Source: an uncultured Acidobacteriota bacterium (GTDB taxonomy: Bacteria > Acidobacteriota > Terriglobia > Bryobacterales > Bryobacteraceae). Taken from it: a stretch of DNA of 36,153 nucleotides. A program made the translations under genes and the position numbers. Location: NCBI GenBank assembly GCA_900696665.1, contig CAADGY010000289.1:1-36153 (forward strand), given 5' to 3'. The notes beneath the pieces were generated by a model that saw nothing but the letters and a program-made list of their open reading frames with translations, made no database searches and was not told where the DNA came from. This document shows, one piece after another, positions 25,330-33,148 of the stretch. Positions within the stretch are counted from its first letter, which is position 1; each line of letters begins with the position of its first letter.

Positions 25330-26793
25330 ATGCAAAACTATCTCGCGTTTGACCTCGGTGCGGAGAGCGGACGAGCGATCCTTGGAACCCTCGCTGAAGG
25401 CCGCCTTACACTCGAGGAATTGCACCGCTTTCCGAACACGCCGGTACGGCTCCCTACCGGACTCTACTGGGATACGCTGCGTCTGTTTCACGAGATGCAG
25501 GAAGGTTTACGCATCGCCGGGCGCAAACGCAGGCTCGTGCTCGACGGGATAGGCGTCGACACCTGGGGCGTCGATTTCGGACTCCTCGGCCGCGACGGCG
25601 CGCTAGTGGATAATCCGCGCCACTATCGTGATTCACGAAACAACGGCATGCTGGAGAAAACCTTCGCTGCCGTTCCGCGCGAGGAGATCTTCGCTCAAAC
25701 CGGCATTCAGTTCATGCAGTTCAATTCCCTGTGCCAGCTACACGCGATGAAGCTGGCCGGCGCGCCCGCACTGCGGGTGGCGGCGAAGCTGTTGTTCATG
25801 CCGGACCTGTTCAACTACTGGCTGACGGGCATTCAGAAAGCCGAACTTACTATCGCGAGCACTTCGCAGTTCTACAATCCCGTTGAAAAGGGCTGGGCCG
25901 TTCCTCTGTTCGACCGGCTCGGTATTTGCGCGGACATCCTTCCGGAGATTGTTCCCCCTGGCACGGCACTGGGTCCGGTCCTTCCGGATCTGGCCGATAG
26001 CTGCGGCACGGGAGACTTCACGGTGTACGCCACAGCCGGACATGACACGGCTTCCGCGGTCGCGGCGGCGCCGGGCAAAGGTTCGGACTGGTGCTACATC
26101 AGTTCCGGCACATGGTCGCTGATGGGCGTCGAGCTCGGCGCGCCGGTTGTGAATGCCCGTTCGCTCGAACTGAACCTGACGAACGAAGTGGGCGCCGAGG
26201 GCAGGATTCGGCTGCTCAAAAATATCGCCGGCATGTGGCTGGTGCAGGAGTGCCGGCGCGCGTGGGCGGCCGAGGGAAAGCAATATACCTACGACGAGTT
26301 GGCGAAGATGGCCGCCGCTGCGCCGCCCTTTGCCGCCGTAATCGATCCAGACGCGTTCCTGGAGCCGGGCCGCATGCCTGAAAAGATCGTGGCCTATTGC
26401 ACGGAAAAGGGACAGAAAGCGCCCGAGGAACCCGGCACCTTCTGCCGTATCATCCTGGAGAGCCTGGCGCTGCGATACAGGCAGGTGCTCGAAAGCATCG
26501 AGTCCCTGCTGGGGCGCACGTTCTCCACCATTCACATCGTCGGAGGCGGCTCGCGCAACCGTGTGCTGAACCAGTTTGTCGCCGGCGCGACCGGCAGGCG
26601 TGTGGTCGCGGGCCCGTCGGAAGCCACGGCGGCCGGCAACATCCTGGTGCAGGCGATGGGTGCGGGCCGACTTTCCGGACTCGCCGAAGCCCGGGAATGC
26701 GTCGCCCAGTCGTTTGAACTTGCCGAATTTCAGCCCCGCAACAGCGAGGAATGGCAGATCCCCTACCAGCGCTTCACTGAACTAGCGCGGTAA
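25330..26793 (+). CDS. rhaB: L-rhamnulokinase (FGGY carbohydrate kinase)
   Basis: 487 residues, full length for FGGY kinases. It phosphorylates L-rhamnulose to L-rhamnulose 1-phosphate with ATP in the cytoplasm. The motifs AFDLGAESGRAILG, GIGVDTWGVDFGLLG, TAGHDTASAVAA, ISSGTWSLMGVELG, and IHIVGGGSRNRVLNQFVAGATGRRVVAGPSEATAAGN are those of RhaB rather than xylulo- or glycerol kinases. I chose the ATG at 25330 over a TTG six bases earlier; neither has a strong ribosome site. No rhamnose isomerase or aldolase is adjacent, although the divergent isomerase-like gene could act on a related sugar. It converges on the M2 peptidase gene with 9 bases between stops. Confidence 0.93.
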   Translation: MQNYLAFDLGAESGRAILGTLAEGRLTLEELHRFPNTPVRLPTGLYWDTLRLFHEMQEGLRIAGRKRRLVLDGIGVDTWGVDFGLLGRDGALVDNPRHYRDSRNNGMLEKTFAAVPREEIFAQTGIQFMQFNSLCQLHAMKLAGAPALRVAAKLLFMPDLFNYWLTGIQKAELTIASTSQFYNPVEKGWAVPLFDRLGICADILPEIVPPGTALGPVLPDLADSCGTGDFTVYATAGHDTASAVAAAPGKGSDWCYISSGTWSLMGVELGAPVVNARSLELNLTNEVGAEGRIRLLKNIAGMWLVQECRRAWAAEGKQYTYDELAKMAAAAPPFAAVIDPDAFLEPGRMPEKIVAYCTEKGQKAPEEPGTFCRIILESLALRYRQVLESIESLLGRTFSTIHIVGGGSRNRVLNQFVAGATGRRVVAGPSEATAAGNILVQAMGAGRLSGLAEARECVAQSFELAEFQPRNSEEWQIPYQRFTELAR

Positions 26794-26802
26794 TCACGAA
26801 CG

Positions 26803-28617
26803 CTACCAGCCCACCGGTTTGCCGGCGTTCTGCTCATCCAGCCATTTCTTGAGCGGAGCGAAATAGTCCATAATCGCCGTGGCATCCATCTGCTTCTGGC
26901 CCGTCAGAGCTTCCAAAGCCTCCGGCCAGGGGCGGCTTAGTCCCATGGCGAGCATATCGCGTAAACGCTTTCCCGCTTCCCCGTTCGCATAGATCGAGCA
27001 GCGGTGCAGCGGGTCCTTGCATCCGGCGGCCTGAGCCAGCGCCCGGTGGAACTGGAACTGGAGGATATGCGCCAGAAAGTAGCGTGTGTATGGCACGTTG
27101 GCCGGCACGTGGTACTTTGCGCCCGGGTCGAAATCCTGCTCGCTCCGCGCAACGGGTGCGGCCACACCCTGGTACTTCCGCCGCAACTCCCACCATGACT
27201 GGTTGTAGCGATCCGGCGTGATCTCTCCGTTGAATACCTTCCAGCGCCACTGGTCAATCAGCAATCCAAAAGGAAGGAACGCAACCTTCTCGAGAGCGCG
27301 CCTCAGAAGAAGCCCGATGTCCTTCGATGCGGGCGGCACGTCTTTCAACAACCCGATCTTCTTCAGGTATTCCGGAGTGACGGAGAGCGATACAGTATCG
27401 CCCACGGCTTCATGAAATCCGTCATTAGCGCTGTCGCGGAACAGGAACGGCTGCCGGTTGTACGCGCGTTGATAGAAGTTGTGTCCCAGTTCGTGATGGA
27501 TGGTGGCGAAATCCTCTTCGTTGATCTCGATGCACATCTTGATGCGGAGATCGTCTACATTATCGACGTCCCAGGCGCTTGCATGGCACACCACTTCGCG
27601 ATCCTGAGGTTTTGTAAAGAGCGAACGCTCCCAAAAGGTTTTGGGGAGCGGAGCGAAACCGAGCGAAGTGAAGAACCTCTCCCCATAGCGAACCATCTGT
27701 AACGGATCGGTGTTCCGGCTCTTCAAAATCTCCGTAAGGTCATATCCCGGATCACCATCCTTCGGCGCCACCAGAGGATAGATGTTGTCCCACGATTGCG
27801 CCCACGGATTGCCCAGCAAATGAGCTGGGATCGGTCCTCTGGCTGGAACAACAGAGTCGCCATATTTTTCGCGCAGCCGGTTGCGCACATAAGCGTGGAG
27901 CGAAACGTAAAGGGGTCTGACCTGCTCCCACAGGCGATCGAGTTCCCGCGCGAACGCGTCGGGCGGCATGTCGTATTTGGATCGCCACATCGCGCCCGTA
28001 TCAGCGAATCCGAGCTCACGCGCGCCCAGATTGCTCAACTCGACGAACCGCTGATAGTCCTTGCGCATCGGCGGCGAGATCGTCCGCCACCCGGTCCACA
28101 CATCGAGCAACTGCTTCGCATCCCGGCTGTTCGCCATGATGCGAGTAATTTCCTGGAGGTCGATGCACTTGCCGGGATCGCTCTCCGCGTCCGGCGGGCA
28201 GTACTTGCCCTTCCCGTAAACGCTCTCCATACCCGTAACAATCTTTGTCAGCTCCTCCGATAACGCCGGGCCGGCGGGAGTAGGCAATGTGAAGGAAGTT
28301 TTCAACAGCTTGAATTTTCGTGCCAGATCGGCGGGCATCTTCAAACCGTCGAAGCGCTTTGCTTCTTTTGCGAAGGCGACGTTGGCCGAGATCGACTTTT
28401 CGGTTGCCTGTGCCGCCAGAATCTCCGTGTCGTATGTGATGTAGGTCGCCTGCACCCACGAAGCGCGCCCGGCTTCTTCGGAAAGGCGCATCATGGTGGA
28501 CTCCACCTTTTCCATAAACGCCTGCGCCTCTGCCACCGTAGGGACGGCGGGGGCGGCCGGGGAAAGCACGGCGGCGGACATGGCGGCAAGCAAAAAGCCT
28601 CGCGAGAGTGGCCTCAT
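26803..28617 (-). CDS. Secreted M2 family peptidyl-dipeptidase (ACE-like)
   Basis: 604 residues with an N-terminal signal peptide (to about residue 24). It is a zinc dipeptidyl-carboxypeptidase that releases C-terminal dipeptides in the periplasm or outside the cell. The zinc site is intact: H375-E-L-G-H379 (ATIHHELGHNFYQ) and E403 in FHEAVGD, 24 residues after the second His, as in angiotensin-converting enzyme. Other M2 landmarks are HAYVRNRLREKYG, GPIPAHLLGNPWAQSWDNIY and WDVDNVDDLRIKMC. GGAGA nine bases upstream supports the ATG at 28617. A cation transporter gene lies 29 bases upstream on the same strand. Acidobacterial M2 peptidases take part in peptide scavenging. Confidence 0.94.
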   Translation of the reverse strand: MRPLSRGFLLAAMSAAVLSPAAPAVPTVAEAQAFMEKVESTMMRLSEEAGRASWVQATYITYDTEILAAQATEKSISANVAFAKEAKRFDGLKMPADLARKFKLLKTSFTLPTPAGPALSEELTKIVTGMESVYGKGKYCPPDAESDPGKCIDLQEITRIMANSRDAKQLLDVWTGWRTISPPMRKDYQRFVELSNLGARELGFADTGAMWRSKYDMPPDAFARELDRLWEQVRPLYVSLHAYVRNRLREKYGDSVVPARGPIPAHLLGNPWAQSWDNIYPLVAPKDGDPGYDLTEILKSRNTDPLQMVRYGERFFTSLGFAPLPKTFWERSLFTKPQDREVVCHASAWDVDNVDDLRIKMCIEINEEDFATIHHELGHNFYQRAYNRQPFLFRDSANDGFHEAVGDTVSLSVTPEYLKKIGLLKDVPPASKDIGLLLRRALEKVAFLPFGLLIDQWRWKVFNGEITPDRYNQSWWELRRKYQGVAAPVARSEQDFDPGAKYHVPANVPYTRYFLAHILQFQFHRALAQAAGCKDPLHRCSIYANGEAGKRLRDMLAMGLSRPWPEALEALTGQKQMDATAIMDYFAPLKKWLDEQNAGKPVGW

Positions 28618-28646
28618 CTGTTGTTCTCCAATGCTCTAATTATGGT

Positions 28647-29576
28647 TCAGTGCCGGTGTTCTTCGTAGCGCACCGGTATCGAACAGCCCGTCTTCGATAC
28701 CGAGCACTCGACGTGCTCGAACTGAATCGTGGTGTGATTGATGTGGAACTTCGCCGCCAGCACATCGTTGATGGACCGCAGCGTCCGGTCGCTCTCGGAA
28801 GGCGGCAGGTCCGCAATCACAACGTGACTGCTCAGAGCATGCGCGGATGAGCCCAGGCTCCAGATATGGAGGTCGTGGACGTCAATCACTCCATCCACCT
28901 GCTTCATGGCCGAGGCCACCGCACTCAATTCGACACCTCGGGGCAGACCTTCGAGCAGGATATTCATGGATTCCTTGAAGACGTCCCATGCACTCCAGAT
29001 GATAAGGCCGCCAATCAGGATAGACAGGATTGGATCGATCCGGAGCCATCCGGTGTAGCGAATGGTCACGGCTCCAACGATGATAGCGACGGAGCCGAGG
29101 GCGTCGCCCAGCATGTGAAGGAACGCTGCGCGGATATTGAGATCGTGCTCCTTCTCCGCGCGCATCCAGTGCATGATCAGGAGATTAAGAACCAGTCCGG
29201 TCGCAGCCACCACGATCATGGTGAACTCACCGACGGGTTCCGGATTCCGCAGCCGCTGATAACTCTCGTAGAAGATGTAGGCCGACAGCAATACCAGCGT
29301 GCCCGCATTGACGAATGCTGCCAGCACTCCAGCGCGATGGTAGCCCCACGTCTTGGTGCTATCCGCCGGTTTACCTTGCAAGTGATATCCGAGTGCGGCG
29401 ATGCCCAGAGCCAGGGCGTCGGTGATATTGTGGCCCGCGTCCGCGATCAGTGCAAGGCTGTGCGCAGCCACGCCGGCGAAGACTTCAACCACCACATAAA
29501 CCGTGGTGAGGACGAGCGACCATTTCAGGTAGCGCCCGGTGGAACCGGAATATTGATGGTGTGTGTGAGAGTGCAA
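28647..29576 (-). CDS. Cation diffusion facilitator, ZnT/CzcD-like
   Basis: About 309 residues, six hydrophobic segments and a C-terminal cytoplasmic domain. The transport-site residues are H/D in DAGHNITDAL (helix 2) and H/D in HMLGDALGSVA (helix 5), the HxxxD pattern of Zn(II)-type CDF antiporters. The C-terminal domain contains VIDVHDLHIWSLGSSAHALSSHV, typical of the dimerisation region. A His-rich N-terminus (HSHTHHQ) and a C-terminal ECSVSKTGCSIPVRYEEHRH could bind metal. The TTG at 29576 is preferred, because GAGGG lies 5 bases before it; a TTG at 29588 adds four residues. It precedes the M2 zinc peptidase on the same strand. Direction of transport is efflux by family. Confidence 0.9.
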   Translation of the reverse strand: MHSHTHHQYSGSTGRYLKWSLVLTTVYVVVEVFAGVAAHSLALIADAGHNITDALALGIAALGYHLQGKPADSTKTWGYHRAGVLAAFVNAGTLVLLSAYIFYESYQRLRNPEPVGEFTMIVVAATGLVLNLLIMHWMRAEKEHDLNIRAAFLHMLGDALGSVAIIVGAVTIRYTGWLRIDPILSILIGGLIIWSAWDVFKESMNILLEGLPRGVELSAVASAMKQVDGVIDVHDLHIWSLGSSAHALSSHVVIADLPPSESDRTLRSINDVLAAKFHINHTTIQFEHVECSVSKTGCSIPVRYEEHRH

Positions 29577-29796
29577 AATCGCCCTCAAATCTCAGTCTAG
29601 CAGCGGCGTCACAAAGGTTTTGGCCCCGCAACACGCGGCCCGCGGCCAACATGCGGCGGTCCCTTCGAGGTGATCCGGCGCCGGGCTTACGCTTCGGTAT
29701 TTCCCATTCGCAACAACGTCGAGCGCAGTTCTCGAAGAATGTTGCCGGTCCACGTTGGAATATGGAAGGCGGGACCCACGGCCAACCACAGTAGAG

Positions 29797-29835
29797 TGCC
29801 GCACCGTAAACGCTATATCTGTAGACGGTGCGGTA
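29797..29835. promoter_or_regulatory. Perfect 9-bp inverted repeat between two CDF transporter genes
   Basis: CCGCACCGT (29799-29807) and ACGGTGCGG (29825-29833) are perfect arms around a 17-base AT-rich loop, extendable by a T-A and a G-T pair. It sits 19 bases beyond the stop of the upstream CDF gene in a 277-base non-coding gap. It could be a rho-independent-like hairpin (no T-run follows) or a metal-regulator operator for the downstream transporter. The rest of the gap shows no supported gene. Confidence 0.4.
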
Positions 29836-29853
29836 ATCGTGAGGATTCCGCCT

Positions 29854-30804
29854 TTACCGGGCGGTTTTCTGTGACGGTGGCGAAGCCGGCGCGGGCGGCC
29901 AGACCGTCTCCACGCCATACGGTTCGACGTGTACCAGCACGTCGGCAACCCAATCGAGTTGTTCCTTGATGCGGACGCGGACCTCCGTGGCAATTTCGTG
30001 CGACTCGCGAACCGAAAGCTCCGGGGCCACCTCGAGGTGCAAATCAACGTGATACTGGAATCCTGTTTTCCGGGCGAAGCATTTCTCGATGGCCAGCGCT
30101 CCCGGAACCGATTGGGCAACCTCCCGGATGCGTCTCATCGTCTCCTCGTCGGGCATCGTGTCCATGAGTTGCATGGAGGTATCCCGCACTACGCGCAGAC
30201 CGAGAAATATGACGATCAGTCCTACAAGGAACCCGCCATAATGATCAGCCGCGAGGAAGCGCGATGGATCGTACAGCGTCATGCCCAGGGCGACCAGGGC
30301 AACCGAGCCCGACAGAATATCGACGCTGTCGTTGGCGGCATCCGCCCGCAGTGCCTCGCTGTGGATCTTGCGCCCATAGTGAGACTTCACGGCGGAGAGA
30401 ATCGTCTTCGTGGCAATGGAAACCAGCAGGGGCCAAATGGCGTACAGCGCCGGCGCGGGACGCACTTCATCGACTTTCATGAGCGAGCGGAACGAGATCG
30501 CGGCGCCCATGACCGCCAGGATCATACCCACGCCAAGACCCGTCAGCGTCTCGAACCTGCCGTGCCCGTAAGGATGATTCTCGTCAGGCGGCTTGGCGGC
30601 CAGCGTGATTCCGAAAAGCACGATGCCCGATGCCACCACATCCGCCGCGGATTCAATGCCGTCGGCGAAAACAGAGGTTGAGTTCGCCATCAGGCCGATA
30701 ATGATTTTAGCGGCGGCCAGGCAGCCGCTGACGAGCATCCCCAGCAGGGCGACGCGGCGCCCCGTGCGATGGCGGCTGGTCACAATTGCAGGATACCGCG
30801 GCAA
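29854..30804 (-). CDS. Cation diffusion facilitator, FieF/MamM-like
   Basis: Up to 316 residues with six helices and a cytoplasmic C-terminal domain (MDTMPDEETMRRIREVAQSVPGA). Transport-site acids are in FADGIESAADVVASG (D/D of helix 2) and DAANDSVDILSG (D/D of helix 5), a DxxxD arrangement typical of the Fe/Zn or Mn branches, distinct from the His/Asp site of the neighbouring CDF. HPYGHGRFETL is the conserved loop. The TTG at 30804 and a GTG at 30783 are both possible; the latter gives 309 residues starting TSRHRTGRR. It follows the amidohydrolase gene with a gap of 6 to 27 bases on the same strand, so the two are probably one transcript. Confidence 0.9.
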   Translation of the reverse strand: MPRYPAIVTSRHRTGRRVALLGMLVSGCLAAAKIIIGLMANSTSVFADGIESAADVVASGIVLFGITLAAKPPDENHPYGHGRFETLTGLGVGMILAVMGAAISFRSLMKVDEVRPAPALYAIWPLLVSIATKTILSAVKSHYGRKIHSEALRADAANDSVDILSGSVALVALGMTLYDPSRFLAADHYGGFLVGLIVIFLGLRVVRDTSMQLMDTMPDEETMRRIREVAQSVPGALAIEKCFARKTGFQYHVDLHLEVAPELSVRESHEIATEVRVRIKEQLDWVADVLVHVEPYGVETVWPPAPASPPSQKTAR

Positions 30805-30810
30805 CGGGCC

Positions 30811-32523
30811 CTACCAGCCGGCTCTCCGATGCACCACCTTGCCGCCTACCACAGTGATTGCCGCTTCGATGTCCTTTATCTCGTCTTCCGGGCAAGTGAA
30901 GTAATCCTTCGTAGTGACCACGAAATCGGCGAGCATGCCCGGTTGGATGGAGCCCTTATCCTTTTCGTCGAAGCCCATATAGGCTCCGTTGACCGTCCAC
31001 ATATTCAACGCTTCCTGACGAGTGATGCGCTGCTCCGGATTCAACACGTTTCCGTCCACCGTCTTGCGCGTAATGGCCATCCACATTCCAAAGAAGGGGT
31101 GATAGGGGTTGATTGCGTTCCGGGCATCGAAACGGATCATGTGGTCTGATCCACCACCTACAATCAATCCTCCATCGATGATGGAGCGCAGCGGGATGAA
31201 ATGCTTCATACGCTCGGGGCCGAAGACGTCTTTGATGGCGGGACCGTCCAGATGAAGCCATGCGGGCTGGCAATCGAAAGCTACGCCCAGCTTCTTCGCC
31301 CGGGCTATCGCCTGGTCGTTAGGGAAGTTAACGTGCGTGATGGTGAACCGCCGTCCTTTGATCGGCTTTTCACGATCGGCGGCCTCATAGGCATCCAGCA
31401 GAAGGTCGGTGGCTCCACCTCCAGTGGTGTGAGAGGTCATCTGCCATCCCAGTTCATTCGCCACGCGCGCCATCTCGAACAGGTTCTCTTTCGGCACAGC
31501 CAGCACGCCGCGATAGTCGTCCTCTACATATCCGTAGATCTGCGTGTTGTCTCCGTAAGGCTCGCGCAGGAACGCCGTTCCGATCAGAATTCCGCCATCC
31601 ACAATCGTTTTGATCGGGCCGACGCGAAGCCACTCGTCTCCATAGCCCGTCACGAAGGGAATCTGCTGCATTTCGCGGCGGACCTGTTCCGGCGTGCCGC
31701 GCGCTCCAAGCAGGTAAGTAACGGTGGTGCGTACCGTGAGTTCGCCTTTCCGCTGAAGCTCCTGGTATGCGCGAAAACCATCCGGCCCCTGTCCGCGATC
31801 GAACGTGCTGGTGATGCCGACAGCGTTATAGGCCTTCTGCATTTCGCGAATCGCCCACAGCCGATCAGCATGCGATGGCGCCCGGGTCGCCCGCAGCTTT
31901 CCCAAGAGATCGGACGCACCCAGCACCAGGCCGGTCGGCTCGCCCTTCGCATCTTTGATAATCTTGCCGTTCGAGGGCTGGGGCGTGTCGCGCGTGATGC
32001 CGAGTTTCTTGAGCAGCGCCGAATTCAGCACCGACGCGTAGCCGTTATCGGCCATCGCCAGCCGGCCGGGCGCCGCCGCGTCCAATTCATAACGGTCCGG
32101 ATAGCGCCGTTCTTTGAGCCGCGTCGAATATACTTTCGGAACGAAAATAAGCTTGCCGGCGGCGGCCGTGGCAGCCTGTTTTCGGATGTACTCCTGAATC
32201 TCCGGGATGGAGCGCATCACCGGCACGGGGCCGTCCTTCTCCGCGAGTGCGGCACTAATCGGGTGAGTGTGTGTCTCGATGATGCCGGGCAGAACCGGCG
32301 CTCCCTTCAAGTCAATCTTCTTCGTGCCGGCACTGGCGGTTTTCAGCACCTCCTCGTTCGACCCTACGGCCAGAAACCGGCCGCCGCGGACCGCCACCGC
32401 CGCCGCACGCGGTTTCGCCTCCCACAACGTGGCGATGCGGCCGTTGAAGTAGATGAGGTCGGCGGTTTGCGCCGCGAGACCGGCCGCAAGACAAAGACCG
32501 AGAGCAAGGGAATGGGACACCAT
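30811..32523 (-). CDS. Exported amidohydrolase family 3 protein (YtcJ-like)
   Basis: 570 residues, beginning with a signal peptide (SHSLALGLCLAAGLAAQ). It has the composite beta-sandwich/TIM-barrel layout of amidohydrolase family 3: DLIYFNGRIATLW, a metal-binding GIIETHTHP, then KTIVDGGILIGTAF, THVNFPN, VGGGSDHMIRF and the closing SIQPGMLADFVVTTKDYF. Members hydrolyse amide or imide bonds in varied small molecules and often carry one or two metal ions. The ATG at 32523 has no strong Shine-Dalgarno and follows the stop of the response-regulator-like gene by 43 bases. The CDF transporter gene follows it closely. The substrate is not predictable. Confidence 0.92.
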   Translation of the reverse strand: MVSHSLALGLCLAAGLAAQTADLIYFNGRIATLWEAKPRAAAVAVRGGRFLAVGSNEEVLKTASAGTKKIDLKGAPVLPGIIETHTHPISAALAEKDGPVPVMRSIPEIQEYIRKQAATAAAGKLIFVPKVYSTRLKERRYPDRYELDAAAPGRLAMADNGYASVLNSALLKKLGITRDTPQPSNGKIIKDAKGEPTGLVLGASDLLGKLRATRAPSHADRLWAIREMQKAYNAVGITSTFDRGQGPDGFRAYQELQRKGELTVRTTVTYLLGARGTPEQVRREMQQIPFVTGYGDEWLRVGPIKTIVDGGILIGTAFLREPYGDNTQIYGYVEDDYRGVLAVPKENLFEMARVANELGWQMTSHTTGGGATDLLLDAYEAADREKPIKGRRFTITHVNFPNDQAIARAKKLGVAFDCQPAWLHLDGPAIKDVFGPERMKHFIPLRSIIDGGLIVGGGSDHMIRFDARNAINPYHPFFGMWMAITRKTVDGNVLNPEQRITRQEALNMWTVNGAYMGFDEKDKGSIQPGMLADFVVTTKDYFTCPEDEIKDIEAAITVVGGKVVHRRAGW

Positions 32524-32566
32524 ACTCGTATCTTAGACGGTATGGTTTCCCCATGCGCCGTTTACG

Positions 32567-33076
32567 TTACCGGCCGGTCCATCGCAGGCGTGCCGGAGGA
32601 GTAATGTCAGTCGCAGGAGTACGGGTATCGGAGGAAGAGGTTGCAGATCGGTGAATCTCCTGGTGTTTATGACGCCAGTGCAGCCAGGCAAGGCTGACGA
32701 CCCGGATCACTTCCGACTGCTCAAACGGTTTAGCCAGCACGTCATAGCCGCCCTCGTTCAGAACTTCCGCCCAAAGCTGGTCGTCCGCGTTCAGGGATGT
32801 CACGATCACCAGCGGCGAATCGGGAACCAGGTCCGCCCGATCGCGCAGGTCCTTCCAGCAGCCGTCCGTAAGATGCGCCTCGGTGATGATAACGGCCACG
32901 GGTTCCCGCCGAAGCAGAACACCGGCATCCCGGCAATTCCGAGCTGTGTGAATCTGCCACTTCCATGAACGGAAGGTCCGCTGGAAAAACTTGATATCTT
33001 CCGAATTCTCGGTAACCAGCAGAGCGGCAGAAGGCTCAGTGTCGGCTCGGATGCTGGAATCCGCCGCGTTACCCAT
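32567..33076 (-). CDS. Degenerate response-regulator receiver protein
   Basis: 169 residues from the ATG at 33076, with AAGGAGGAGG before it. The body is a CheY-like receiver, recognisable from SAALLVTENSED, VIITEAHLTDG, LVIVTSLNADD and YDVLAKPFEQSEV. Key residues deviate: the N-terminal acidic pair (normally DD) reads T22-E23, and the phosphoacceptor Asp is replaced by Glu (E66 in ITEAHLT). The switch T93/S94 and the conserved Lys (K116) are kept. There is no output domain; the tail (about 135-169) is short, basic and disordered. Glu at the acceptor can mimic the phosphorylated state, so it may be constitutively active or phosphorylation-independent. A longer start would overlap the divergent PQQ dehydrogenase gene. 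No histidine kinase is near. Confidence 0.82.
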   Translation of the reverse strand: MGNAADSSIRADTEPSAALLVTENSEDIKFFQRTFRSWKWQIHTARNCRDAGVLLRREPVAVIITEAHLTDGCWKDLRDRADLVPDSPLVIVTSLNADDQLWAEVLNEGGYDVLAKPFEQSEVIRVVSLAWLHWRHKHQEIHRSATSSSDTRTPATDITPPARLRWTGR

Positions 33077-33148
33077 TTCCGGCCTCCTCCTTTTTGATAC
33101 TGCTGTTAACATGGTCGCCTTAAGCATCCAGTGTGTCAAGAGGCTAGA

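Noticed and set aside
28866-29600. 244-codon open frame on the plus strand
   Set aside because: Antisense of the CDF transporter; high in Gln, His and Arg and without motifs.
29592-30119. 175-codon minus-strand frame covering the gap between the two CDF genes
   Set aside because: Half of it is out of frame over the CDF gene, the composition is Arg/Ser rich, and no start signal or motif supports it.
31201-32604. 467-codon open frame on the plus strand
   Set aside because: Antisense of the amidohydrolase, with no domain pattern; the minus strand has a complete metal-binding amidohydrolase.
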